Notes: generated by a model not told the origin, from the letters alone. Positions 1 to 7,090 are shown, counted from the stretch's first letter. The stretch: DNA of 12,772 nucleotides from Methanobacterium sp. (GCA_020854975.1 JAHKLQ010000107.1:1-12772); one strand, 5' to 3'. A program made the numbers and translations.

Positions 1-38
1 TAGATTTGGGAAAAATTCTTTTTATAACCTTTTTTAGA

Positions 39-55
39 AATGGAAGTATTCCATT
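39..55. repeat. Short inverted repeat AATGGAA-gta-TTCCATT
   Basis: Perfect 7-bp arms separated by 3 bases. The half-site TTCCAT recurs in the palindrome TTCCATGGAA at 110-119, and a related CCATGG lies at 141-146. These may be binding half-sites for a regulator of the gene at 249, or chance in A/T-rich DNA. Function is unknown. Confidence 0.35.
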
Positions 56-180
56 CAAAATAATGATATCCCATCTGTGACTATGGAAGATAAGATAATT
101 AACAAATATTTCCATGGAATAGATTGGATGATGGAGTTTCCCATGGATAACATTTCTAATCATAAAAATAAGAATAATAA

Positions 181-215
181 CTTATAAATGAATTTATTAA
201 GTCTTTAATGGAGGT
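181..215 (+). promoter_or_regulatory. Putative promoter and ribosome site upstream of the 249 gene
   Basis: CTTATAAATG at 181-190 resembles an archaeal TATA box and would place transcript start near 210. GGAGGT at 210-215 is a strong Shine-Dalgarno match. It lies 33 bases before the ATG at 249, too far to serve it, but 6 bases before an in-frame ATT at 222. The motifs are visible; their use is inference. Confidence 0.4.
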
Positions 216-248
216 TTTTACATTAAAACCAGCAATTCACATCTTAAT

Positions 249-785
249 ATGGGTCATACCCTAAGATTTCTCTACAGAATTGGCGAATTAATTGCTCCCT
301 ATCTGAGTTTTATTTTTGTCATAATTTTCATAGTACCCTGGATAAATGGTAAACTTCAATTTCACAACTCTAGTGATGTTTTAGTCTTGGTAGAGGTTTT
401 TGTTTTAAGTTCAGCAACTTTATCCCTTTTAACTTTCACCTATATAGTGGCCCTGACAGATTTACATGAAAAGGTGAAAAAATCCATGGTAATTGCAGGT
501 GAAGCCTACTTTGTAGCCACTGTCCAATTCATTGCAGGATTAGCACTTTTCATGCTGGTAAACCTCACTGTGGACCATTTCATAAATCAGAATACTTTAA
601 CTTTAAGTTTCAGTCTGGGTGGAGTGCTATTTATAGTCCTATCTTTAATTCAGTTAATTGGGATCTACGAAGTTGCCTCAGCTTTATCAAAATTCATAAG
701 AGGCGTATTTGAAGTTTACAAATCCTTCCGGGTTCTTAGAAGACCACGACTCTATACTTTTTTAAAGGAAATATTAGGAATGTAA
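249..785 (+). CDS. Hypothetical four-helix membrane protein
   Basis: I do not recognise this 178-residue protein. It has four clear hydrophobic segments at about residues 14-34, 45-67, 82-108 and 122-146, so it is almost certainly an integral membrane protein. The tail (about 147-178) is rich in Arg and Lys and should lie in the cytoplasm. There is no visible catalytic motif or signal peptide cleavage site. The ATG at 249 is the first standard start in frame, but the only good ribosome site (GGAGGT, 210-215) fits an in-frame ATT at 222, which would add nine residues (MKTSNSHLN). An out-of-frame ATG at 208 overlaps that ribosome site and runs 18 codons to a TAA at 262-264. The gene stands alone, with a separate promoter before the next gene. 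It is certainly coding; the start and function are uncertain. Confidence 0.75.
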   Translation: MGHTLRFLYRIGELIAPYLSFIFVIIFIVPWINGKLQFHNSSDVLVLVEVFVLSSATLSLLTFTYIVALTDLHEKVKKSMVIAGEAYFVATVQFIAGLALFMLVNLTVDHFINQNTLTLSFSLGGVLFIVLSLIQLIGIYEVASALSKFIRGVFEVYKSFRVLRRPRLYTFLKEILGM

Positions 786-834
786 GTGAAAGTTAACCAT
801 TTTATCATAAGAAATTTAGATGAGCAGAATATAT

Positions 835-878
835 AGTATATTATAAAAAGAATAGTGTATTATAGATAAAAAAGGTGG
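835..878 (+). promoter_or_regulatory. Promoter with direct repeats and ribosome site of the AbrB-like gene
   Basis: Direct repeats AGTATATTATA (835-845) and AGTGTATTATA (854-864) differ at one of 11 positions and start 19 bases apart. The first overlaps a TATA-like TATAAAAAG (about 842-850), which would put transcript start near 871. GGTGG at 874-878 is the likely ribosome site. Repeats lying over and just after a TATA box suit an autoregulatory site for the DNA-binding-like product downstream; that link is inference. Confidence 0.4.
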
Positions 879-891
879 ATAAACAAGATTA

Positions 892-1377
892 ATGGAGAAT
901 ATCATGCCTCAACTAGCTAAAGGTGGAAAATTCGTTTTTGGATGGTCAATTATTGGAAAAAATGGTTGTGTACAGGTTCCGGATAAAGCCATCCAGGAAT
1001 ACAGTCTACTCGTAGATGATAAGTTAATTCTCATATCCGGAAGTAAAAGTTCTGGTGGATTGGCAGTGTCCAGGCCAGGTTTAATAAATCAATCCATTAT
1101 GAAAGGTTTGATGCATGATCATCCTGAATTTAAGGATTATACACTTCCAGAGGGTGAACCTGTTAAATGGAAGGGTAGATATTACTGTTGGGTTAATATC
1201 AGTAAAGAAGGAATCTTTAAATTACCTCCAAAAACTCGCAGTTGTTTCAAACTTAGGGAAACTGATGAATTATTGTCTATCCGGGGAAGTAATGTGGCCA
1301 TTACCATGGTGGTTAAAGGCCCCCTGGTGGAATTTGCAAAAAACTATGAAGGAACTATAAAAGAATATCATTGTTAA
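892..1377 (+). CDS. Duplicated AbrB/SpoVT-like domain protein
   Basis: The 161-residue protein contains two similar halves. The first (about residues 18-65) has the pattern of an AbrB-type swapped hairpin: a glycine turn followed by VQVPDKAIQEY and then VDDKLILISGS. The second (about 98-150) repeats it as EGIFKLPPKTRSCFKL, then ETDELLSIRGS. In AbrB/MazE/SpoVT proteins this segment binds DNA, usually as a dimer; two copies in one chain could form one intact unit. The assignment rests on pattern only, so a role as a transcription factor is likely but not proven. ATG 892 follows GGTGG by 13 bases; ATG 904 has GGAG (894-897) 6 bases ahead and may be the real start (157 residues, MPQLAKGG). It has its own promoter and ends before T8 at 1433-1440. 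An antitoxin role is less likely because no toxin gene is adjacent. Confidence 0.6.
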   Translation: MENIMPQLAKGGKFVFGWSIIGKNGCVQVPDKAIQEYSLLVDDKLILISGSKSSGGLAVSRPGLINQSIMKGLMHDHPEFKDYTLPEGEPVKWKGRYYCWVNISKEGIFKLPPKTRSCFKLRETDELLSIRGSNVAITMVVKGPLVEFAKNYEGTIKEYHC

Positions 1378-1432
1378 TAAGACTCCTTAATTCTTAAAAG
1401 TCATAGACTTAAACTTAAAATATATCAAATAA

Positions 1433-1440
1433 TTTTTTTT
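1433..1440 (+). terminator. Poly-T terminator of the AbrB-like gene
   Basis: A run of eight T on the + strand lies 56 bases after the stop codon and just before the convergent ABC operon. Archaeal transcription commonly ends at such oligo-T runs. Confidence 0.5.
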
Positions 1441-1521
1441 AATTTTCCCTAAATTTAACCTTCCCTAAAAACTCCTAATTTTCCAGTAGATTGATCATCA
1501 CATTCTTTAGGAGTATACATA

Positions 1522-2278
1522 TCATATTCGTTTGTATATAGTTCTTTTATGGAGTTGAACAGCTAAAAAGAAGAACAGGATGGTAAAAAGTATAATTATC
1601 AGAAAATCTACTTGAATGGGATAATAATTGGTTCTGTTTATGGAATATCTTGTCAAATCTGTGAAATATGTTAAAGGGGAAAATGAAGCTATTATTTTCC
1701 CCCAATAAGGCATTTTTTCCAGGGGAATGAATATTCCACTGAGGAATACCAGTGGAAATCGAACCAGAGATGAGATCATCATGACATTGGAGGGGGGCAT
1801 TGGATGGTGGTGAAGATAATATCAAACCAAATGATGAAAAACAGGCTGCAGCCAGAAATATCCCTAATAAGAAGATGATGGGCTGGATTATATTCACCCC
1901 CATGGCTAAACCTATAACAATAGGTAATATGGGGATTACAATTCCAAATAAAAAAGATGCCAGCATATCACCAAAAATAAGAGTTGTAATGGATATAGGG
2001 GCGGATATTAATCTTTCCAGAGTCTGCACCTGAGCTTCCCAGGGCGCAATCACCGGAGAAACAGCAGTGGCAGTGAAAAACACAGTCATACTTATTAAAC
2101 CAGATATTAGAAAATCCATGGACAGATCTCTACTACCTATGAAGAAAGCCAGAAACAGAAATAAGGGCATTAAAAATCCGAATATGACCACAGGGCCCTT
2201 CAAATAATATATGCGGATATCTTTTTTCATTACCCCCAGGGAACGTTTAAACTGATCCAGGAATTGGTTTATTATCAT
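1522..2278 (-). pseudogene. ABC-2 type exporter permease, frame broken by one base
   Basis: This is the membrane subunit paired with the ATPase just upstream. From ATG 2278 the frame gives four hydrophobic segments (about residues 28-48, 54-78, 100-125 and 131-152), then leaves the family pattern after PPSNAP. The pattern resumes one base later as SNVMMISSLVRFPL and FLSGIFIPLEKMPYWGK with two more helices, ending KRTIYKRI at 1522. The break lies at C6 on the coding strand (G6 on +, 1792-1797): dropping one C joins both parts into PPSNAPSNVMMISS, giving exactly 251 codons and six helices, the normal size for this family. Explanations are a sequencing error, a true mutation, or +1 slippage on CCC-C. 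The ribosome site GGTGA overlaps the ATPase stop, so the two genes are translationally close (7 bases apart). Family identity is firm; whether a full protein is made is unknown. Confidence 0.8.
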
Positions 2279-2285
2279 TTAAACT

Positions 2286-3212
2286 TCACCTGTCAGTACC
2301 AGTTAGTTCTATGAAAACTTCTTCCAGAGAAGGATCCCGAGTCTTTAAGGTTACTATCTCCAGACCTCTTGCTTTAGCAAAATCAGTGAGGGAATAAATA
2401 AGACTATTAACATTATCAGTGTATACTATGAATTTATCCCCTTTTTTCCTTAGTTCATTGACGTAAGATATTTCTAATAAATTCTGATTATTCACAGTTT
2501 TATCAAAACTCACCTCAATGGATTTCAATTTTTTAGCAGTGTTTTTAAGCTTTTCAGGACGATCGATAGCTGCAATTTCACCTTGGTTGATTATGGCAAC
2601 CCGGTCACAGAGTCGATTCGCCTCATCCATGTTATGAGTGGTTAAAAAAATTGTTTTGCCCTGATCTGGAAATTCTTGAAGAATTTCCCGGATCAATTGT
2701 CTGCTTGTAACATCCAAGCCAGAAGTGGGTTCATCCAGAAAAACTAAAATGGGATCATTCACCAGAGCCATACAAAGGATCAGTCTTTGTTTCATGCCCT
2801 TGGAAAATCCCTTAACCTTATCATCTCTGCGATGATAAAGGTTTAATCTATTTAAAAGATATTCACTCCTATCTTCAGCATCTTTTTTGGGAATTCCATA
2901 AAGTTCGGACATTAACATCATATTCTGCCAGGCAGAAAGGTCAACATAAGCATTAGATGTCTCTGGAACCACTCCTATATTTTGTTTTGCTTTTAAAGGT
3001 TCTTTTCGGATGTTAAATCCTAAAATATTTATTATCCCCTCATCAGATTGAATTACACCGGTCAACATCCGTAGAGTGGTGGTTTTACCCGCACCATTAG
3101 GGCCTAAAAATCCGAATATCTCCCCTCTCTCAACTTCAAAGTTAATATGGTCAACTGCCTTGAGTTTTCCATATACTTTGGTGAGATTTTGAACCTGAAT
3201 TACATGTTTCAT
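2286..3212 (-). CDS. ABC exporter ATP-binding subunit (DrrA/NatA-like)
   Basis: A 308-residue ATPase that would power the ABC-2 permease encoded next to it, moving an unknown substrate out of the cell. Visible motifs, in order: Walker A GPNGAGKTT (about 37-45), VVPET at the Q-loop position (about 81-85, with Glu84 where Gln is usual), signature FSKGMKQR (about 136-143) in place of LSGGQ, Walker B ILVFLDEP (155-162), D-loop SGLD (164-167), and switch His193 in TTHNMDEA. The signature and Q-loop variants are common in this drug/antibiotic exporter subfamily. The C-terminal portion (about 220-308), ending SLEEVFIELTG, is the usual DrrA-type tail. Start ATG 3212 follows GGATGA closely. It is the first gene of a two-gene operon. 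Substrates of this family include antibiotics, sodium and lipids, and cannot be chosen here. Confidence 0.92.
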   Translation of the reverse strand: MKHVIQVQNLTKVYGKLKAVDHINFEVERGEIFGFLGPNGAGKTTTLRMLTGVIQSDEGIINILGFNIRKEPLKAKQNIGVVPETSNAYVDLSAWQNMMLMSELYGIPKKDAEDRSEYLLNRLNLYHRRDDKVKGFSKGMKQRLILCMALVNDPILVFLDEPTSGLDVTSRQLIREILQEFPDQGKTIFLTTHNMDEANRLCDRVAIINQGEIAAIDRPEKLKNTAKKLKSIEVSFDKTVNNQNLLEISYVNELRKKGDKFIVYTDNVNSLIYSLTDFAKARGLEIVTLKTRDPSLEEVFIELTGTDR

Positions 3213-3262
3213 AATTCATCCAATTCTGCTGTTCTCAAAACATGGAATAGTCAAAATATACT

Positions 3263-3280
3263 CTATATATATTCACTTTT
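3263..3280 (-). promoter_or_regulatory. TATA region of the ABC operon
   Basis: Read on the - strand this is AAAAGTGAATATATATAG, a good archaeal TATA box with purine-rich bases ahead of it. It would start transcription near 3240, about 28 bases before ATG 3212, leaving room for the ribosome site. Confidence 0.45.
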
Positions 3281-3318
3281 TTGGGTAAATATTTTATCTG
3301 CAGTCCATTTGTAATAGT

Positions 3319-3339
3319 CATTCATGGATGAGATGAATG
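3319..3339. repeat. Inverted repeat CATTCAT-N7-ATGAATG between divergent genes
   Basis: Perfect 7-bp arms (3319-3325 and 3333-3339) with a 7-base spacer, in the control region shared by the ABC operon and the AhpD-like gene. The size suits an operator for a dimeric regulator. No regulator gene is adjacent, so function is inference. Confidence 0.35.
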
Positions 3340-3484
3340 GTTATATTCTAAATTTCATCACAGCTAAAAACTAATCCTTAATTGAACTTATAATGATATG
3401 ATCATGATAGGGGTCAATTAAAAAAAGAATTATGAATCTAGGGTTTTTTAGAGGATTTCATTTGAAAGATATTGAAGGAGAGTC

Positions 3485-4117
3485 ATGAAAAAAGAAGAGA
3501 AACTAGAACCTGGAAATATTGAACCAGAATTTGGTAAGAAGTTATACTCGGTTAAGGAATCTTACTGGATTTTTTATAATGGTATTCGAACCATGAAATA
3601 TATGTCCAGAGCTAGAAAAAACCACAAACTAAGCTCAAAATTCATAGAAAGGATTATGCTTGCGGTTACAGAAGTGAATGAATGTGCCATATGTTCTTAT
3701 GCCCACTCCAAAAGGGCTCTGGAGACTGGAATGACCACTGAAGAAATCCAGAAAATGCTTAGAGGGATCATAGAGGATGTTCCAGATGATGAAGTAACCG
3801 CAGTAATGTTTGCACAACATTACGCAGACACCCGGGGAAACCCCACACTGGAATCATGGCAACGCCTAGTTGAAATCTATGGTATTTCTAGGGCAATGGG
3901 CATTCTAGGTGCAATTCGCATCATAATGATTGGAAACACCTATGGTATTCCCTGGAGCTCATTTTTCAACCGACTAAAAGGTAAAGCCGATCCAAGAAGC
4001 AGTTTGTTATATGAAATAAACATGATGATTTTAGGAACCCTTCTAATACCAATCTCTTTTATCCATACTGTAATCTCTGGTCTGTTTGGAAAACCCATCA
4101 TTAAATTTGAAGAATAG
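3485..4117 (+). CDS. Carboxymuconolactone decarboxylase/AhpD-like protein with hydrophobic tail
   Basis: The 210-residue protein carries the AhpD-type redox motif E-x3-C-x2-C-x3-H: Glu63, Cys67, Cys70 and His74 in EVNECAICSYAH, followed by ALETGMTTEEI as expected for the CMD fold. AhpD proteins pass electrons to peroxiredoxins through the two cysteines; many archaeal relatives are uncharacterised thiol-disulphide proteins, so peroxide or redox defence is the best guess. About 60 residues precede the motif. A hydrophobic stretch at about 174-200 near the C-terminus could anchor it in the membrane; this is unusual, since most CMD proteins are soluble and end earlier. GGAG at 3477-3480 sits 4 bases before ATG 3485, a convincing start. 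The gene is single and diverges from the ABC exporter. It is not a true gamma-carboxymuconolactone decarboxylase on context, as no aromatic degradation genes are present. Confidence 0.85.
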   Translation: MKKEEKLEPGNIEPEFGKKLYSVKESYWIFYNGIRTMKYMSRARKNHKLSSKFIERIMLAVTEVNECAICSYAHSKRALETGMTTEEIQKMLRGIIEDVPDDEVTAVMFAQHYADTRGNPTLESWQRLVEIYGISRAMGILGAIRIIMIGNTYGIPWSSFFNRLKGKADPRSSLLYEINMMILGTLLIPISFIHTVISGLFGKPIIKFEE

Positions 4118-4150
4118 TCCAAATAAGAAGAATAATCCAATTAAACATCA

Positions 4151-4174
4151 TAAAAAAATATCTAAATGGATATT
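4151..4174 (-). terminator. Hairpin plus T7 terminator of the MFS gene
   Basis: On the - strand the stop of the MFS gene is followed by AATATC-N6-GATATT (6-bp arms, 4157-4174), running into seven T (4152-4158 as A on +). This stem followed by a T-run looks like an intrinsic terminator. The stem is A/T-rich and weak, so the T-run may be the working part. Confidence 0.5.
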
Positions 4175-4205
4175 CCCTGTTAAATTCGTTCTGGGAAATT
4201 AAAAA

Positions 4206-5795
4206 TTATTTTCCCTGAGTTTCCTGGTCAATTTCATGGTACTGGGCAAGTAATTCTTTTTCTTCCTCTTTTTTTGGAAACTTGAAGAATACTAAGGCCG
4301 TTCCGATGAAGATGGCCACAATCCCGGCAAGATAGGCCCAGTGATCTCCTGCTAAAAATGAATGTTTTGCCGCAGCTATGATCTGGGTTGAATATTGTGG
4401 ATGTTGCTGTGCAAGAGCAGCGGCACTGGAGAATGATTTCTGAAGTGTTGCTTCTATACCACTACTTATCTGTTCTTGGGCAGAAGCCGGTAGGCTGCTA
4501 ATTTCTGAAGCAATGGACCGGGAATAACCAGCTGTAAGCAGTGCTCCAAATATGGAAGTCATTATTGCACCACCAAAATCACGTTGCAGATCTGCAGTTC
4601 CTGAAGCCATACCCTCCCGTTCAACCGGCACAGAACCGGTAAGTGAATGGGAAGCTGGAGTACCCGCCAATCCTACTCCAATTCCTACAAAAGCATAAGC
4701 CAGTCCCACCTTCCAGTAGGGTATATTATCCTGCCACAAGACTAACATGGTCAGGAACCCTAATAAGCAGAAGATGTAACCTGCTAGAAGTGTGAATCTT
4801 GAGCCATGGGATTCAACAAGTTTGGCAGATTGTGGAGCCACTAAAATCATGAGAACTGCTGCTGGTAAAATTGCCAGCCCAGCATCCAAAGTTGAGTAGC
4901 TGAGAACATTCTGTAAAAACTGCTGACCAATATACATGGCACCCATAAGAGCCCCGAAAACTATGATACCTGCACAGGCGGCTACCCAGAAGATACTTCG
5001 ACTGGCAACTTTGAGATCATAAAGAGGATTTTTCACACGGCGTTGGCGCATTATAAACAGAATTCCAGAAATCGCAGCAATAATCAAAAAACCAAGTATC
5101 AGAGTTCCAGCATTAGGTACCGGGGCGAAATTAATGGCTAAAATTAAGGTTCCCAGAAAGATAAGAGAAAATAACCCGCCCCTATTATCAACTGGAGCTG
5201 TTGTTTCATTAACATGTGATGGAATGAACTTAATGGCCATGATTAGAGCTATTACTGCCAGAGGTAGCGTAACTAGGAACACAGAACCCCAATCAGCGAA
5301 TGTTAATAAATAACCGGAGATTACGGGTCCAAGAGCAGCAATAGCAGCCCCTATACCTGACCATAATGCAATGGCCTTGGTTCTGGTGGGACCCGACCAC
5401 AAAGCAGCTATAAGTGCCAGGGTGGTTGGGAAAGCCATTCCTGCAGCTAAACCACCAATAATACGGGCGGCGATTAAGATTTCAACAGAGGGGGCAAAAC
5501 CGGCAATGATAGATGCAGGTATGGCCAGTACAGTACCTAAAATTAGCATCATCTTTCGACCGTGGTGATCACCCAGAGCACCGAACCATAAAACTGATGC
5601 AGCCAGACCCAGAGAGTAACCCACTGCCACCAGGTTGATCTGAACCTGAGAAGCATCAAAAGCAAAACCTATGGAAGGAAGAGCCACATTAGCTACTGAC
5701 AAATTCAGATTTGCAACCGCAGCAACCAGAATGAGAGTGGCTAGAGCTATCATTCCGGTTTCACTATTCTTATTGGCATTCTGTGTTGTATCCAT
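4206..5795 (-). CDS. MFS multidrug exporter, DHA2 (14-helix) family
   Basis: A drug:H+ antiporter-type exporter of the inner membrane, related to EmrB/QacA. From ATG 5795 it is 529 residues, the normal length for 14-helix members. The first loop has motif A (GALGDHHGRKMM), and the fifth helix has a motif C-like GIGAAIAALGPVISGYL, typical of drug antiporters. Further hydrophobic helices fill the rest; before the last helix is a large outside loop rich in Ser, Ala and Gln, as in DHA2 proteins. The tail is KKEEEKELL-rich and cytoplasmic. An earlier in-frame ATG at 5813 adds MIRCIK, but GGTG lies about 7 bases before ATG 5795 and the first helix starts after it, so 5795 is preferred. By eye the gene is less A/T-rich and more Ala-rich than its neighbours, and the sequence looks bacterial, which suggests transfer. 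The substrate is unknown. Confidence 0.9.
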   Translation of the reverse strand: MDTTQNANKNSETGMIALATLILVAAVANLNLSVANVALPSIGFAFDASQVQINLVAVGYSLGLAASVLWFGALGDHHGRKMMLILGTVLAIPASIIAGFAPSVEILIAARIIGGLAAGMAFPTTLALIAALWSGPTRTKAIALWSGIGAAIAALGPVISGYLLTFADWGSVFLVTLPLAVIALIMAIKFIPSHVNETTAPVDNRGGLFSLIFLGTLILAINFAPVPNAGTLILGFLIIAAISGILFIMRQRRVKNPLYDLKVASRSIFWVAACAGIIVFGALMGAMYIGQQFLQNVLSYSTLDAGLAILPAAVLMILVAPQSAKLVESHGSRFTLLAGYIFCLLGFLTMLVLWQDNIPYWKVGLAYAFVGIGVGLAGTPASHSLTGSVPVEREGMASGTADLQRDFGGAIMTSIFGALLTAGYSRSIASEISSLPASAQEQISSGIEATLQKSFSSAAALAQQHPQYSTQIIAAAKHSFLAGDHWAYLAGIVAIFIGTALVFFKFPKKEEEKELLAQYHEIDQETQGK

Positions 5796-5841
5796 TTTAA
5801 TGCACCGTATCATTTATTTATAGTAAATATTATGTTGTAAG

Positions 5842-5866
5842 ATGATGTAATATATTTAGTCATCAT
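5842..5866 (-). promoter_or_regulatory. Promoter of the MFS gene inside an inverted repeat
   Basis: Perfect arms ATGATG (5842-5847) and CATCAT (5861-5866) flank 13 bases that contain a TATA-like AAATATATTA on the - strand. That box would start transcription near 5828, leaving a leader of about 33 bases. A repeat bracketing the TATA box suits a repressor operator, as is common for drug exporters. A second TATA-like TATAAATA at about 5815-5822 could instead give a leaderless transcript starting at ATG 5795. Confidence 0.4.
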
Positions 5867-6000
5867 TTACTTAGATAATTTAATGAATTAACGAACTTTA
5901 TTAGTAATCTTAATGATTTCAGATAGGCCCTAATTCATCTACAGATTTACATGGAGTCTTGGTGGATTTTAACCAATGGAAAATTAAGGGAGAATATACG

Positions 6001-6999
6001 ATGCATGATTTTAAAACACCCTCATTTATGCGCTTAATCATTATTATAGCAGTTATTTTGGTGGCAATTATTGGAATGAAGTACAGTTCTGAAATTTTGG
6101 GACCTATACTCCTTTCAGTATTCATTAGCATAATCATTTACCCTTTTTTAATGTGGTTAAAGAAGAAAGGCCTCTCTTATAACCAGTCAATCATGGTAAC
6201 GCTGGTTGCCACATTTGCCCTAGGAGTTGGGATAATATGGTTTTTAGCAGTTTCAATGGCTCAACTAATAAAAGAACTACCTGACCTAACTATAAGTTCT
6301 GGAGGTATTCTGGCTCAATACGGAAATGACATAATAAAATTCATTATTACAAACATCCCCCTAAACAACATTACCGGACTTGTTGCCACAGGAATTTTCA
6401 TGCTGTTTGCCATCATATTCCTGGTTTATGAGCTTCCTCAAATAAAATTAAGACTTATTAAAGGATTAGGTGAAGATAATCCTAATTTACATAAGCTATT
6501 TGATCTTGTTGATGACAATATTAAATATTTTATAATCAGAGCAAAGGTAAACCTGATTTATGGTGTGGGTGTTTCGGCTATTCTTTTCATCTTTGACCTA
6601 AACTTTGCGGTTCTTTGGGGCTTATTAACCTTTGCCCTGGGATTTATACCGTATTTGGGGATTATGATAGCAGCAATACCACCAGTATTAGTTGCCTGGG
6701 CTAAATATGGGACATGGGGGGCTATATCTATGGCTCTTTTCTTTATCATTATTAACACCGTAGCGGAAAGTTACATATTCCCTAAACTAACTGGAAAAGG
6801 ACTTCAAATGTCTGTATTTGTAGTGTTTGTTTCATTATTTGTGTGGGGATGGATTATCGGACCTACCGGATTTTTAATTGGAGTACCTTTAACACTGATA
6901 GTGATAAAATATCTGGAAAATTTCGAGGAAACCCGCTGGCTGGCAGCACTCATGATTACTGAAGATGATAAAGATAAAGAAAAAAAATCTAAAAAATAA
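6001..6999 (+). CDS. AI-2E/UPF0118 family membrane protein
   Basis: A 332-residue polytopic membrane protein of the AI-2E transporter family (PF01594; PerM/YdiK/TqsA relatives). Members have been linked to export of the signal AI-2 (TqsA) and, in some halophiles, to Na+(Li+)/H+ exchange; in an archaeon the substrate cannot be fixed from sequence. Helices occur at the N-terminus (LIIIIAVILVAIIG), then an amphipathic middle part, then the conserved region FALGFIPYLGIMIAAIPPVL, then a helix pair with SYIFPKLTGKGLQM, and the usual IGPTGFLIGVPLTLIV near the end. The tail is strongly charged (DDKDKEKKSKK). GGGAGA at 5988-5993 is 7 bases before ATG 6001, which decides the start over an upstream in-frame TTG at 5959. 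The 52-residue peptide gene follows 91 bases later on the same strand. Confidence 0.88.
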   Translation: MHDFKTPSFMRLIIIIAVILVAIIGMKYSSEILGPILLSVFISIIIYPFLMWLKKKGLSYNQSIMVTLVATFALGVGIIWFLAVSMAQLIKELPDLTISSGGILAQYGNDIIKFIITNIPLNNITGLVATGIFMLFAIIFLVYELPQIKLRLIKGLGEDNPNLHKLFDLVDDNIKYFIIRAKVNLIYGVGVSAILFIFDLNFAVLWGLLTFALGFIPYLGIMIAAIPPVLVAWAKYGTWGAISMALFFIIINTVAESYIFPKLTGKGLQMSVFVVFVSLFVWGWIIGPTGFLIGVPLTLIVIKYLENFEETRWLAALMITEDDKDKEKKSKK

Positions 7000-7077
7000 A
7001 TCGGAGAAAAACAATGGATTAAATAATTTAGATCACATAATTGTACTAGTAGGCGACATTCATAAATTGAATTAAAA

Positions 7078-7085
7078 GGAGGTGA
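7078..7085 (+). promoter_or_regulatory. Near-ideal ribosome site GGAGGTGA
   Basis: An eight-base perfect match to the complement of the 16S rRNA 3' end, five bases before ATG 7091. It is the strongest ribosome site in the window and the main evidence that the short gene after it is translated. TTAAATAA at about 7019-7026 is a possible TATA box giving a leader of about 43 bases. Confidence 0.75.
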
Positions 7086-7090
7086 AAGAA

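Larger units (their letters stand above)
1..248. other. Leading stretch with no identifiable gene
   Basis: No frame stays open across this stretch. One + frame is open from the window edge to a TGA at 78-80 and could be the last 25 codons of a gene entering from the left. Another + frame is open from 38 to a TAA at 185-187, with an ATG at 83 (34 codons). Neither resembles anything I know. The stretch contains a 7-bp hairpin (39-55), the palindrome TTCCATGGAA (110-119), and a TATA-like CTTATAAATG at 181-190 that probably serves the next gene. Confidence 0.5.

Noticed and set aside
1800..2033. 77-codon + strand ORF
   Set aside because: It lies wholly inside the ABC permease on the other strand, has no ribosome site and no family pattern.
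5796..5813. Upstream ATG for the MFS exporter (adds MIRCIK)
   Set aside because: ATG 5795 has GGTG at a good distance, and the extra residues are not typical of the family.
5959..6000. TTG start extending the AI-2E family protein by 14 residues
   Set aside because: No ribosome site precedes it, whereas GGGAGA lies 7 bases before ATG 6001.
7003..7022. GGAG followed by ATG GAT TAA after the AI-2E gene, a second start-stop pair
   Set aside because: Frames beyond it are not open, so it is probably chance and not a minimal regulatory ORF.
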